Assembly (NCBI RefSeq): GCF_900168295.1
Contig: NZ_FVZL01000002.1
Coordinates: forward strand, 248,001-312,000
DNA from: Arthrobacter sp. P2b
Lineage (GTDB): Bacteria > Actinomycetota > Actinomycetes > Actinomycetales > Micrococcaceae
Reading direction: 5' to 3'
DNA: 64,000 bases
The position numbers and the translations under genes are program-made. This document shows positions 28,089 to 36,437 of this stretch, piece by piece. The stretch's first letter is position 1; each line of letters starts with the position of its first letter. Under the pieces are notes generated by a model. It was not told where the DNA came from, did not search any database, and saw nothing but the letters and a program-made list of their open reading frames with translations.

Positions 28089-28292
28089 ATGGCAGGTCAG
28101 GAGCAGCAGCAGCCGCAATCACGCGACAGCCAGGTCGACGAGGACATTCCTGAGGCGCCGCCCGCACCACCGGAAGCCCAGGCTTCGGCATCAACCGAAG
28201 GCGTGGACGATCTCCTTGATGAGATCGACGGCGTCCTGGAATCCAACGCCGAAGAGTTCGTTCGGGCCTTCGTCCAAAAAGGCGGCCAGTAA
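28089..28292 (+). CDS. pup: Prokaryotic ubiquitin-like protein Pup
   Basis: Protein of 67 residues that is attached to lysines of proteins to be degraded. The N-terminal half is disordered and rich in Gln, Pro and Ala; the C-terminal half, VDDLLDEIDGVLESNAEEFVR, is the helix that binds the ARC coiled coil. It ends AFVQKGGQ, so the Gln must be deamidated to Glu by Dop before ligation. A strong ribosome site, AAAGGGAGGG, precedes the ATG, consistent with high expression. Located between dop and prcB. Confidence 0.97.
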   Translation: MAGQEQQQPQSRDSQVDEDIPEAPPAPPEAQASASTEGVDDLLDEIDGVLESNAEEFVRAFVQKGGQ

Positions 28293-28372
28293 CCCGGACC
28301 GGAGGGTGGCGGAAGCCCCGGACGGCCGGAATCTGTACAGACGTTGAAGTACCACGTTCAAGGAGTGCATGA

Positions 28373-29194
28373 GTGCAGGAATCAACCGCCAACCAGGTAG
28401 CCGCCAACGCCACCTCGTCCTTTACCGAACACCTGCAGCGGGACCGGCCGGAGCTTCTGCCCTTTAGCCGGTCCCCCCAGGGCGGCGCGTCCGCGGCCGC
28501 TCCGCTGCAGGTTCCGCACGCCACCACCATCGTTGCCTTGAGCTACGACGGCGGCGTGCTGATGGCAGGGGACCGGCGGGCCACCATGGGCAACGTCATC
28601 GCCAGCCGGCATATCGAGAAGGTGTTCCCCGCAGACCGGTTCTCGGTGCTGGGCATCGCTGGAACGGCCGGCATAGCAATTGACCTGACGCGGCTGTTCC
28701 AGGTGGAACTTGAGCACTACGAAAAGATCGAAGGCACGCTCCTCAGCCTCGAAGGCAAGGCCAACAGGCTTGGGGCCATGATCCGCGGCAACCTCCCGCT
28801 GGCGCTCCAGGGCCTGGCCGTGGTGCCGCTCTTCGCCGGTTTCGACACCAGCGCCGGTGTGGGCCGGCTGTTCTCCTACGATGTCACCGGTGGAAGGTAC
28901 GAGGAACACGAACACCATACGGTAGGGTCCGGGTCCGTCTTCGCCCGCGGCGCCCTGAAAAAACTGTGGCGGCCCAACCTCACTGCCGCCGAGGCCCTCG
29001 CCGTTGCAGTGGAATCCCTGTACGACGCCGCGGACGACGATTCGGCAACGGGCGGCCCGGACACCGTCCGCCAGCTGTGGCCTGTGGTCTATACGGTGGA
29101 CAGCTCGGGCGCCCGCCGGGTTCCCGAGCCGGAACTCGCAGCCGCGGCAAGGAACGTCATCGAAGCCCGCACCATCGCCGGACGGGAGGCCTGA
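28373..29194 (+). CDS. prcB: Proteasome beta subunit
   Basis: Catalytic subunit of the 20S core, 273 residues. A propeptide of 50 residues precedes [21 protein letters not shown]; Thr51 becomes the N-terminal nucleophile after self-cleavage, with Asp and Lys/Arg of the active site in AGDRRAT and IEKVF. The residue before the cut is Ala (HATT), where the mycobacterial protein has Gly. GTG start at 28373 with AAGGAG 7 nt upstream; the nearby ATG at 28369 is out of frame. One nucleotide separates its stop from prcA. Confidence 0.95.
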   Translation: MQESTANQVAANATSSFTEHLQRDRPELLPFSRSPQGGASAAAPLQVPHATTIVALSYDGGVLMAGDRRATMGNVIASRHIEKVFPADRFSVLGIAGTAGIAIDLTRLFQVELEHYEKIEGTLLSLEGKANRLGAMIRGNLPLALQGLAVVPLFAGFDTSAGVGRLFSYDVTGGRYEEHEHHTVGSGSVFARGALKKLWRPNLTAAEALAVAVESLYDAADDDSATGGPDTVRQLWPVVYTVDSSGARRVPEPELAAAARNVIEARTIAGREA

Positions 29195-29195
29195 G

Positions 29196-29906
29196 ATGAC
29201 ACAGCAGTTCTATGTCTCGCCCGAACAGCTGATGAAGGACCGTGCCGATTTCGCACGGAAAGGCATTGCCCGCGGCAGGTCCGTGGTGGTCATCAGCTGC
29301 GCGGAGGGGATCGCGCTTGTGGCGGAAAACCCTTCCCCGTCCCTGCACAAAATCGGTGAGATCTACGACAAAATCGCGTTCGCCGCCGTCGGGAAATACA
29401 ACGAGTTCGAAAGCCTCCGGCAAGCCGGCGTCAGGTACGCGGACGTCCGCGGGTACTCGTACGACCGTGAGGACGTCACCGCCCGGGGCCTGGCCAGCGT
29501 CTACGCCCAAAGCCTGGGTGCCGTGTTCACCGCCGAACAGAAACCCTTCGAAGTGGAACTGGCGGTGGCCGAAGTCGGCCCCACCCAGGAGGAGGACCAT
29601 CTCTACCGGCTGACCTTCGACGGTTCCATCGCCGATGAGCACAGTTTTGTGGTGATGGGCGGCCAGGCGGACAAGGTGTCGTCTGCCATCGAGGGCGGCT
29701 GGCGCAGCTCGCTCAGCTTTTCGGAAGCCGTGCGGCTGGCCATGTCCGGCCTGGCCCCCGCAGCTGAAGCAGATGACCAGGCCAAGGCATTGCCGGCACG
29801 GGCGCTGGAGGTTGCGGTTCTGGACAGGATGTCCGAGCGCTCACGTGGGTCCCGCCGCGCCTTCCGCCGGCTCAATGACGCGGATATCACTGCACTGCTG
29901 GCCTAG
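29196..29906 (+). CDS. prcA: Proteasome alpha subunit
   Basis: Structural subunit of the outer 20S rings, 236 residues. The N-terminal [20 protein letters not shown] helix and gate region is typical of actinobacterial PrcA, followed by [30 protein letters not shown] and [21 protein letters not shown]. It has no catalytic Thr. ATG at 29196 lies 1 nt after the prcB stop, with GGGAGG upstream. It receives the ARC C-terminal tail for gate opening. pafA follows after 8 nt. Confidence 0.95.
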   Translation: MTQQFYVSPEQLMKDRADFARKGIARGRSVVVISCAEGIALVAENPSPSLHKIGEIYDKIAFAAVGKYNEFESLRQAGVRYADVRGYSYDREDVTARGLASVYAQSLGAVFTAEQKPFEVELAVAEVGPTQEEDHLYRLTFDGSIADEHSFVVMGGQADKVSSAIEGGWRSSLSFSEAVRLAMSGLAPAAEADDQAKALPARALEVAVLDRMSERSRGSRRAFRRLNDADITALLA

Positions 29907-29914
29907 GAGGACAC

Positions 29915-31279
29915 ATGGACAAGAGAATCTTCGGTATCGAAACCGAATTCGGGATTTCCTATTCGAGCCCCGACTCGAGGCCTCTTGCCCCGGAGGAAGT
30001 TGCCCGGTATCTCTTCCGCAAGGTCGTCAGCTGGGGACGCTCTTCCAACGTGTTCCTGACCAACGGCTCCCGGCTGTACCTGGACGTGGGTTCCCACCCC
30101 GAATACGCCACCGCCGAATGTGACGATCTCGCGCAGCTGATAGCCCATGACCGGGCCGGGGAACTGATCCTGGACGACCTCGTGGACGAGGCCCAGGCGC
30201 GGCTCGCCGCTGAAGGTTTCAACGGCACGGTCTACCTGTTCAAGAACAACACCGATTCCGCCGGAAACTCGTACGGCAGCCACGAGAACTACCTCATTCC
30301 CCGCCGCGGCGAGTTTTCCCGGCTGGCGGAGATCCTGATTCCGTTCCTGGTGACCCGCCAGCTCATTGCCGGGGCTGGAAAGATCCTCAAGACCCCGCAT
30401 GGGGCAACGTACGCTTTTTCCCAGCGGGCCGACCACATCTGGGAGGGCGTTTCCTCCGCCACCACACGGTCGCGGCCCATCATCAACACCCGGGATGAGC
30501 CGCACGCCGACGCCGAGTTCTACCGGCGGCTGCACGTCATCGTGGGCGACTCGAACATGTCGGAGGCCACCGCCCTCATGAAGGTGGGTACCGTCGACCT
30601 GGTACTGCGCATGATCGAGGCGGGTGTGATCATGCGGGACATGCGGATGGAAAACCCAATCCGCAGCATCCGCGAGATATCGCACGACCTCGGCGGCCGG
30701 GCCCTCGTCCGGCTGGCCAACGGCCGCCAGCTCACCGCCCTGGAAATCCAGCAGGAGTACCTGACGAAGGTCACGGCCTTCGTGAAGGAGCACGGCGCCC
30801 ACAACCCGCATGTTCCGCTGATCCTCGACCTGTGGGAGCGGACGCTCAGGGCCATCGAAAGCGGCGACTCCCGCAGCATCGACACCGAAATCGACTGGGC
30901 CATCAAGAAAAAGCTGATGGACAAATACCGCGAACGCCACGGGCTGGGCCTGGACGCCCCGCGGATCGCCCAGCTTGACCTGACGTACCACGACATTTCC
31001 CGCGGCCGCGGCCTCTACTACCTGCTCCAGTCCCGGGGTGCGGTACGGCGGATCGTGGACGACACCGTCATCAAGGACGCCGTTGACGCGCCGCCGCAGA
31101 CCACGCGGGCCAAACTGCGCGGTGACTTTGTCCGGCGCGCACAGGAGCTGGGCCGCGACTACACGGTGGACTGGGTCCACCTGAAGCTCAACGACCGCGC
31201 CCACCAGACCATCCTGTGCAAGGATCCGTTCCGCAGCGTGGACGATCGCGTGGATGCGCTTCTGGACTCTATGGGCTGA
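29915..31279 (+). CDS. pafA: Pup--protein ligase
   Basis: Carboxylate-amine ligase of 454 residues that joins the C-terminal Glu of Pup to substrate lysines at the cost of [18 protein letters not shown] at the N-terminus supplies Glu for Mg-ATP and the catalytic Asp region; [46 protein letters not shown] and [18 protein letters not shown] are conserved. It is about 100 residues shorter than Dop, mainly from lack of the Dop loop. AGGAGGACAC precedes the ATG. Last gene of the arc-dop-pup-prcB-prcA-pafA run. Confidence 0.96.
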   Translation: MDKRIFGIETEFGISYSSPDSRPLAPEEVARYLFRKVVSWGRSSNVFLTNGSRLYLDVGSHPEYATAECDDLAQLIAHDRAGELILDDLVDEAQARLAAEGFNGTVYLFKNNTDSAGNSYGSHENYLIPRRGEFSRLAEILIPFLVTRQLIAGAGKILKTPHGATYAFSQRADHIWEGVSSATTRSRPIINTRDEPHADAEFYRRLHVIVGDSNMSEATALMKVGTVDLVLRMIEAGVIMRDMRMENPIRSIREISHDLGGRALVRLANGRQLTALEIQQEYLTKVTAFVKEHGAHNPHVPLILDLWERTLRAIESGDSRSIDTEIDWAIKKKLMDKYRERHGLGLDAPRIAQLDLTYHDISRGRGLYYLLQSRGAVRRIVDDTVIKDAVDAPPQTTRAKLRGDFVRRAQELGRDYTVDWVHLKLNDRAHQTILCKDPFRSVDDRVDALLDSMG

Positions 31280-31393
31280 CACCCAGCTTCAGGGGCTATT
31301 CTGGATAGGGCCCTTTATCAGGGCCTGCCGCGATTCTGTCCGCTGCCACGCGGGACCATCGCATCCACCCTGCCCCGACGAAAGTTCTCTTAC

Positions 31394-32320
31394 GTGCGCC
31401 GACTACTAGCAATCCTTCTTCCCGGTCTGCTGCTGCTTACCGCCTGCGGTGGTTCAACCGCAGAGCCGGAACCCACCAGCCAGTCCGCTGGCGAGACTGC
31501 AAAGTTCGACTCCCTCAAACTGACTGACAACGGGGACAAAAAAGCTCCCGGTGTGGAATTCGCCAAGCCGCTCGAAGTGGCGGAACCCACCGTCAAGGTG
31601 ATCACCGAGGGCAGCGGGGATACCGTCAAGGCGAACCAGATCGCCAACATTTCCATCCTCGCCCTCAACGGCACCGACGGCGCCACCCTCGAGGACACAT
31701 TCCCGAACGATCCGGAGCCCCTCGAACTCAATGAGGAGCTTAAGACCGGCAGCCCCGTGATCTACAACGCCTTCGTCGGTGCAAAGGTGGGCTCCAGCCT
31801 CGCGCTGGCCGTCCCCGGACAGGCAGCTGCCGCCGGAGCCGAAGCCCAGCCCACCCAGTTGCTTGTTATCAAGGTCCTGTCCACCACGGACGTAACCCCG
31901 GCCCTTGAAAAGCCCGAAGGCGAGACCGTTACCCCGCCCGCCGGACTACCCACGGTTACGGAAAAAGACGGCATCCCCGAAATCTCCGTCGACGGCGTGG
32001 CAGCTCCCACCGAGCTGGTCTCCCAGGACCTCATCAAGGGCAACGGTGCCACCGTCAAGGAAACCGATACCCTCACCGTCAACTACGTGGGCGTCAACCT
32101 CGTGGGCGGCACCAAGTTCGATTCGAGCTTCGACCGCGGCGAACCGGCAACCTTCGCGCTGAACCAGGTCATCAAGGGTTGGACCCAAGGACTTACGGGC
32201 AAGACCGTGGGCTCCCGCGTCCTGCTGGTCATCCCCAAGGACCTGGCATACGGCGAGGCCGGCCAGGGTGAAGCCAAGGGCGACCTGGTGTTCGTAGTGG
32301 ACATCCTCGGCGCCAAGTAG
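31394..32320 (+). CDS. FKBP-type peptidyl-prolyl isomerase lipoprotein
   Basis: Exported prolyl isomerase of 308 residues. The signal peptide MRRLLAILLPGLLLLTAC ends in a lipobox, so Cys18 is probably lipidated and the protein is held on the outer face of the membrane. It contains two FKBP-like units: the first (about residues 50-170) is divergent, the second (about 200-308) has VNYVGVNLVGGTKFDSSFDR and VIKGWTQGL, the conserved core. GTG start. It follows pafA by 114 nt with its own likely promoter, as is usual at Pup-proteasome loci. Confidence 0.88.
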   Translation: MRRLLAILLPGLLLLTACGGSTAEPEPTSQSAGETAKFDSLKLTDNGDKKAPGVEFAKPLEVAEPTVKVITEGSGDTVKANQIANISILALNGTDGATLEDTFPNDPEPLELNEELKTGSPVIYNAFVGAKVGSSLALAVPGQAAAAGAEAQPTQLLVIKVLSTTDVTPALEKPEGETVTPPAGLPTVTEKDGIPEISVDGVAAPTELVSQDLIKGNGATVKETDTLTVNYVGVNLVGGTKFDSSFDRGEPATFALNQVIKGWTQGLTGKTVGSRVLLVIPKDLAYGEAGQGEAKGDLVFVVDILGAK

Positions 32321-32404
32321 CAACACTTACAAGCAGTCCGCGGTTTCTTTTCCGCGGTACCCACCACGCGGTATTCAACACCAGCACTGACACAAAGGAG
32401 CAAC

Positions 32405-32800
32405 ATGTCATTTGGACAGCGGGACTTTGACCGCCAGAAGCCCGAGATTGATTTCCCGGAAGGCGACGTTCCCACCGAACTGGTCATCACCGACCTCATC
32501 GAGGGCGACGGCCGCGAAGCCAAGGCAGGGGACACCGTCTCCACCCACTACGTCGGCGTGGCCTGGTCAACCGGCGAAGAATTCGACGCTTCCTGGGGCC
32601 GCGGAGCCCCCTTGGACTTCCGCGTGGGCGTAGGCCAGGTCATCCAGGGCTGGGACCAGGGACTGCTGGGCATGAAGGTTGGCGGCCGCCGCCGCCTGGA
32701 AATTCCCTCCGAACTGGCCTACGGTTCCCGTGGCGCCGGTGGAGCGATCAAGCCCAACGAAGCCCTGATCTTCGTGGTGGACCTCGTGGGCGTCCGCTGA
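32405..32800 (+). CDS. Cytoplasmic FKBP-type peptidyl-prolyl isomerase
   Basis: Single-domain FKBP of 131 residues without signal peptide. The core is intact: STHYVGVAWSTGEEFDASWGR, VIQGWDQGLLGMKVGGRR and PSELAYGSRGAGG, ending FVVDLVGV. Folding helper, probably cytosolic. AAGGAGCAAC precedes the ATG. It follows the lipoprotein FKBP by 84 nt and ends before a strong terminator, so the two FKBP genes may form one unit. Confidence 0.92.
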   Translation: MSFGQRDFDRQKPEIDFPEGDVPTELVITDLIEGDGREAKAGDTVSTHYVGVAWSTGEEFDASWGRGAPLDFRVGVGQVIQGWDQGLLGMKVGGRRRLEIPSELAYGSRGAGGAIKPNEALIFVVDLVGVR

Positions 32801-32829
32801 TCCGGCACCACTGACTGCACCGCCATGGA

Positions 32830-32878
32830 AAAGCGCGGCAACCCCCGGGAGAAACAGTCCCGGGCGTTGCCGCGCTTT
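32830..32878 (+). terminator. Terminator closing the FKBP unit
   Basis: Outer stem of 13 bp (32830-32842 with 32866-32878) plus an inner CCCGGGA/TCCCGGG stem, followed by TCTG with T residues inside the arm end. It separates the FKBP genes from pafBC. Confidence 0.85.
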
Positions 32879-32913
32879 CTGCGTTCCGCCCGGAGTTTAG
32901 TAACGTAACCAGA

Positions 32914-34911
32914 GTGTCCGTATCCCGCACTGAACGACTCCTCAACCTGCTGATCGCGCTCCTCAACACCCGGTATGGCCTGCGCCGCAGTGAATTGCGG
33001 GAGAAGGTCTACCACGACACTTCGGGCAACGACGTTGCGTTCGGCCGGATGTTTGAGCGTGACAAAAACGATCTGCGCCAGTTCGGCTTCGACGTGGAAA
33101 CCCTCACCGACCTGGGGTGGAGCGAAGACGATCCCGCCACCACCCGCTACCGCATCGGCAAGGAATCCAACCGCCTCCCGGACGTCCAGCTTGAGCCCGA
33201 GGAGTGGACGGTACTCCTCCTGGCCTCACAGCTCTGGGAGCGCGCGGCCCTGGGCACGGCAGCACAGAGCGCCCTCCGGAAGCTCAAGGCGTCAGGCCAG
33301 CTGGCCGACGTCGAACTGCCTGCGGGCCTCCAGCCACGCATCAAACCCGCAGGGCAGGCCTTCGACGACGTTGTGGCCGCCATGCATTCCCGGCACCCCG
33401 TCACGTTCAGCTACCTCGCCGGCAGCACAGGCAAGGACGAGGTGCGCACAGTGGAGCCATGGGGCCTCGGCAGCAGGTTCGGGCAGTGGTACCTGGTGGG
33501 CCACGACAGAGCACGCCAGGCCGCCCGGCACTTCCGGCTGTCCCGATTCACCAGTGCAGTGGCCATCCTGGACAAGGAGCACTACTCGCCGCCGGCGGAC
33601 TTCAACATCCGGCAGGAACTCGACCGGCTCCCCGAACTCCCGCTCCGCGCCGCCGTCGTGGATGTCCGGGAGGGCCGCCTGCTCGCCCTCCGGCGCCGGG
33701 CACTCGCCGCCGCGGAAACGCCGGCGGACGCTGCCGCGCAGGGCCGCCCCGACGCCGGCTTCGAGCGGATCGCCCTGCACTTCCGGGACCCGGAGATCCT
33801 CGCCGAAGAACTGGCATCCTACGGGCCTGATGCCCGGGCCGTAGCCCCGGAGGAGCTTGTTGTCGCCGTCCGGCGGCGGCTCCGGGCCGCTGCCGATTTC
33901 AGCGCATCTCCGACCCCCGACTACTCGTTTTCACCGGCCCGTTCCCGGCCGTCCCGGTCCAGGACCTCGGAGGACCAGCTCAAGCGGATGCTCCAGCTGG
34001 TGCCGTTCCTGGTGCACAACCAAGGCCTGCACATTCAGGAGGTAGCGGACCATTTCGGAGTGAGCCGGGACGAGCTGGAGGACGACCTGCGGATCCTCAT
34101 CTGCTCCGGACTGCCGGAGGGCTACCCGGATGACCTGCTGGACATCCAGTGGGAGAACGACCACGTCTTCATCACCCAGGACCTGGACCTCAACAGGCCA
34201 GTCCGGTTCACCGTGGACGAAGCCTGCGCGCTCCTGACGGGCCTCGAAACCCTGAACGGGCTGCCGGGCATTGCCGAAGGCGGGGCGCTGGAGTCGTTGA
34301 CGCTCAAGCTGCTTGCGGCCGCCGGTGAGGAAGGGCTGCGGGCAGCGTCCCTCGCCGGACCGGAAATGGGGCCGGCCGATGCCGCCATCCATGACACGGT
34401 GCGGCAGGCGATCGGCTCCCGCTCCCGGCTCCACCTGACCTACCTGTCGCCGCAACGGGACAAAGTGTCCGAACGGGACGTGGACCCCTTGCGGCTCTAC
34501 TCCCTCGACAACACGTGGTACTTCGAAGCGTATTGCCACCTGGTGGACGGGCTGCGGAACTTCCGCCTGGACCGCGTGCAGGACGTTTACCCGAACGGGC
34601 AGCACGCGGCTGACGGGCTCACTGCGTCCGGCGCGGTCCCCGCCAAGCTTTTTACACCGAACGACGACGACACCACCGTCACGGTCCAGCTCACCCGGCA
34701 GGGGAGGGGGCTTGCGGACGACTACTACGCGGAGCGCACGGCAGAGCTTCCCGACGGCGGACTGGTCGCCGAGATACGGTTCGGCAACACCGCGTGGCTG
34801 CCCATGTTCGTCGCCCAGCATGGCGGTGCCGTCCGCATTATTGCCCCCGAGGACCTGGCCACGTCCGCACGGGTGTGGCTGGAGGCGTCGCTGGCCAGGT
34901 ACGGGGGCTAG
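32914..34911 (+). CDS. pafBC: Fused PafB-PafC DNA-damage transcription activator (WYL domains)
   Basis: Protein of 665 residues made of two HTH-WYL-WCX units in tandem. The first unit starts TERLLNLLIALLNTRYGLRR (winged helix); the second starts near residue 350 with DQLKRMLQLVPFLVHNQGLHIQEVADHFGVS. WYL cores are visible as VTFSYL and RLHLTYLSPQRDK. PafBC activates the LexA/RecA-independent mycobacterial DNA-damage response, probably sensing nucleic acid through the WYL domains. Many actinobacteria have separate pafB and pafC; fusion is known in Arthrobacter. GTG start with TAACGT 7 nt upstream, so likely leaderless. Confidence 0.95.
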   Translation: MSVSRTERLLNLLIALLNTRYGLRRSELREKVYHDTSGNDVAFGRMFERDKNDLRQFGFDVETLTDLGWSEDDPATTRYRIGKESNRLPDVQLEPEEWTVLLLASQLWERAALGTAAQSALRKLKASGQLADVELPAGLQPRIKPAGQAFDDVVAAMHSRHPVTFSYLAGSTGKDEVRTVEPWGLGSRFGQWYLVGHDRARQAARHFRLSRFTSAVAILDKEHYSPPADFNIRQELDRLPELPLRAAVVDVREGRLLALRRRALAAAETPADAAAQGRPDAGFERIALHFRDPEILAEELASYGPDARAVAPEELVVAVRRRLRAAADFSASPTPDYSFSPARSRPSRSRTSEDQLKRMLQLVPFLVHNQGLHIQEVADHFGVSRDELEDDLRILICSGLPEGYPDDLLDIQWENDHVFITQDLDLNRPVRFTVDEACALLTGLETLNGLPGIAEGGALESLTLKLLAAAGEEGLRAASLAGPEMGPADAAIHDTVRQAIGSRSRLHLTYLSPQRDKVSERDVDPLRLYSLDNTWYFEAYCHLVDGLRNFRLDRVQDVYPNGQHAADGLTASGAVPAKLFTPNDDDTTVTVQLTRQGRGLADDYYAERTAELPDGGLVAEIRFGNTAWLPMFVAQHGGAVRIIAPEDLATSARVWLEASLARYGG

Positions 34912-34921
34912 ACTTCTCAGC

Positions 34922-35269
34922 ATGCCTTGGTGGTCCTGGATCCTTTTATGGGTAGCGCTTGTTGCGCTGTCGCTGCTGTTCTATGTCCTGCTGGGCATCC
35001 GTCTTTTCCGCCAGTTCATGGCGACCGTCAAGGACCTCGGGGCAGCAGGTGAAAAACTTGGACACCTGGCCCCGCTGCAGGAGCACGCGGAGCCGGAAAA
35101 GCCCGGACAGGCACCGCCGGGTTCTGCTGTTTTTGCCTCACCCACCGTCATGCGACATGATTACGAGGCATCCACGTCAGCACGGCGGGAAGAACGCCGC
35201 CGCCGGAGGGTTCAGCGCAAGACGGACCGGGGCCAGCCGCAGGCGCTCGGGGATCTCGACTTCACATAG
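34922..35269 (+). CDS. Small single-pass membrane protein between pafBC and tatA
   Basis: Protein of 115 residues: a Trp-rich N-terminal helix (WWSWILLWVALVALSLLFYVLL), a juxtamembrane basic segment, then a charged, Arg-rich soluble tail with EERRRRRVQRKTDRG. No family recognised. Position between pafBC and tatA suggests it may belong to the envelope or export context, but this is only inference. TAGACT (34909-34914) lies 7 nt before the ATG, suggesting an own leaderless transcript. The frame extends upstream inside pafBC without support. Confidence 0.78.
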   Translation: MPWWSWILLWVALVALSLLFYVLLGIRLFRQFMATVKDLGAAGEKLGHLAPLQEHAEPEKPGQAPPGSAVFASPTVMRHDYEASTSARREERRRRRVQRKTDRGQPQALGDLDFT

Positions 35270-35301
35270 AAGTAGGATGTATTGAGAGGAAAGGATTTCC
35301 C

Positions 35302-35574
35302 ATGGGAAGACTCTTTGATGGCCCCTGGCCCATCGTCATTATTATCGTTGTTGCACTGCTGCTCTTTGCCGCACCCAAGCTTCCGGCCATGGCACGCAGC
35401 CTCGGCCAGTCCATGCGGATCATCAAGTCCGAAGTCAAGGAAATGAAGAACGACGGCAAAACCGACACCACCGACGCCTCCGGCCCGGTGGAAGGCACGG
35501 TCGTGAACCACCCCAAGGCGAAGCCCGGCGAGCCGACAGACGGCACTGACGTTCCGCCGTCGAACCGCGCCTGA
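35302..35574 (+). CDS. tatA: Twin-arginine translocase subunit TatA
   Basis: Protein of 90 residues that forms the Tat translocation pore. One N-terminal membrane helix (WPIVIIIVVALLLFAAPKLP) is followed by the amphipathic helix ARSLGQSMRIIKSEVKEMK and an acidic, Pro-rich tail. AGAGGAAAGG precedes the ATG. tatC starts 6 nt after the stop. tatB would be elsewhere. Confidence 0.95.
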   Translation: MGRLFDGPWPIVIIIVVALLLFAAPKLPAMARSLGQSMRIIKSEVKEMKNDGKTDTTDASGPVEGTVVNHPKAKPGEPTDGTDVPPSNRA

Positions 35575-35580
35575 CCCCCA

Positions 35581-36417
35581 GTGGCACTGTCGCGGGCCCG
35601 TAAAGCCAACCCTGAGGGGCGCATGTCCCTGTGGGACCACCTCAAGGAGCTCAAGAACCGGCTGATCAAGTCGGCCATTGGCGTCGTCATCGGCGGCATC
35701 GGGGGCTGGATACTTTACGATCCGCTGCTGAAGGCGCTGGCCGATCCGGTCAACCGCATCTCGCAGCAAACCGGGGGACTGTCCGCAATCAACTTCGGGA
35801 CCATTGCTTCCCCGTTTGACTTCAAGCTGCAGATGTCGCTCCTCATCGGGGCGGTGATATCCAGCCCCATCTGGATCTACCAGCTCTGGGCGTTTATCAC
35901 ACCCGGCCTTACATCAAAGGAACGCCGGTACACCCTGGGATACATGGCGGCAGCGGTACCCCTGTTCCTCGCCGGGATCTGGGCCGGATGGCTCGTGGTG
36001 CCCCAGGTGGTGCGGGCGCTGACCCAGTTCACGCCGGACGGATCGTCCAGTGTCATCGATGCCCGGACCTATATCGAATTCGTCACACGGATGGTCCTGG
36101 TCCTGGGTATCGCGTTCCTGGTTCCCGTGGTGCTGGTGGGCGTCAACATGGCCGGTGTCATCTCCGGCCAGACCATCCTCAAAGCCTGGCGCATTACCGT
36201 CTTCCTGGTCTTTGTCCTCGCCGCCATCGCGGCCCCCGGCGCCGATGCCATTTCCATGTTCATGCTGGCCGGTCCGCTGCTTGTCCTGTTCTTCGCTGCG
36301 ATCGGCATTTGCCTCATGAATGACAAGCGGCGCGCCCGCCGCCAGGCCAGGAGGGCAGCGGAAACCGAGGCAACGGCTGACATCGCCACCCCGGGCAGTG
36401 AGCTGAAGAACCTCTAA
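35581..36417 (+). CDS. tatC: Twin-arginine translocase subunit TatC
   Basis: Membrane receptor of the Tat system, 278 residues, six helices. The N-terminal cytoplasmic stretch MSLWDHLKELKNRL binds the twin-arginine signal; FDFKLQMSLLIGAVISSPIWIYQLWAF with Gln/Glu region and RYTLGYM loop match TatC. The C-terminal tail is basic then acidic (KRRARRQARRAAETEAT). GTG start 6 nt after tatA, so co-translated. The order tatA-tatC-helY matches mycobacteria. Confidence 0.96.
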   Translation: MALSRARKANPEGRMSLWDHLKELKNRLIKSAIGVVIGGIGGWILYDPLLKALADPVNRISQQTGGLSAINFGTIASPFDFKLQMSLLIGAVISSPIWIYQLWAFITPGLTSKERRYTLGYMAAAVPLFLAGIWAGWLVVPQVVRALTQFTPDGSSSVIDARTYIEFVTRMVLVLGIAFLVPVVLVGVNMAGVISGQTILKAWRITVFLVFVLAAIAAPGADAISMFMLAGPLLVLFFAAIGICLMNDKRRARRQARRAAETEATADIATPGSELKNL

Positions 36418-36437
36418 GCTCCCAGTAGGCTTAGTAC

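Noticed and set aside
26362..28530. 722-codon open frame on the minus strand opposite dop and pup
   Set aside because: It mirrors well-supported genes; GC-rich third positions keep antisense frames open. The same applies to long antisense frames opposite arc, mshC and helY.
32339..32358. CCGCGG-TTTCTTTT-CCGCGG hairpin between the two FKBP genes as terminator
   Set aside because: Stem is only 6 bp with no T-tract behind it; a strong terminator lies after the second FKBP gene.
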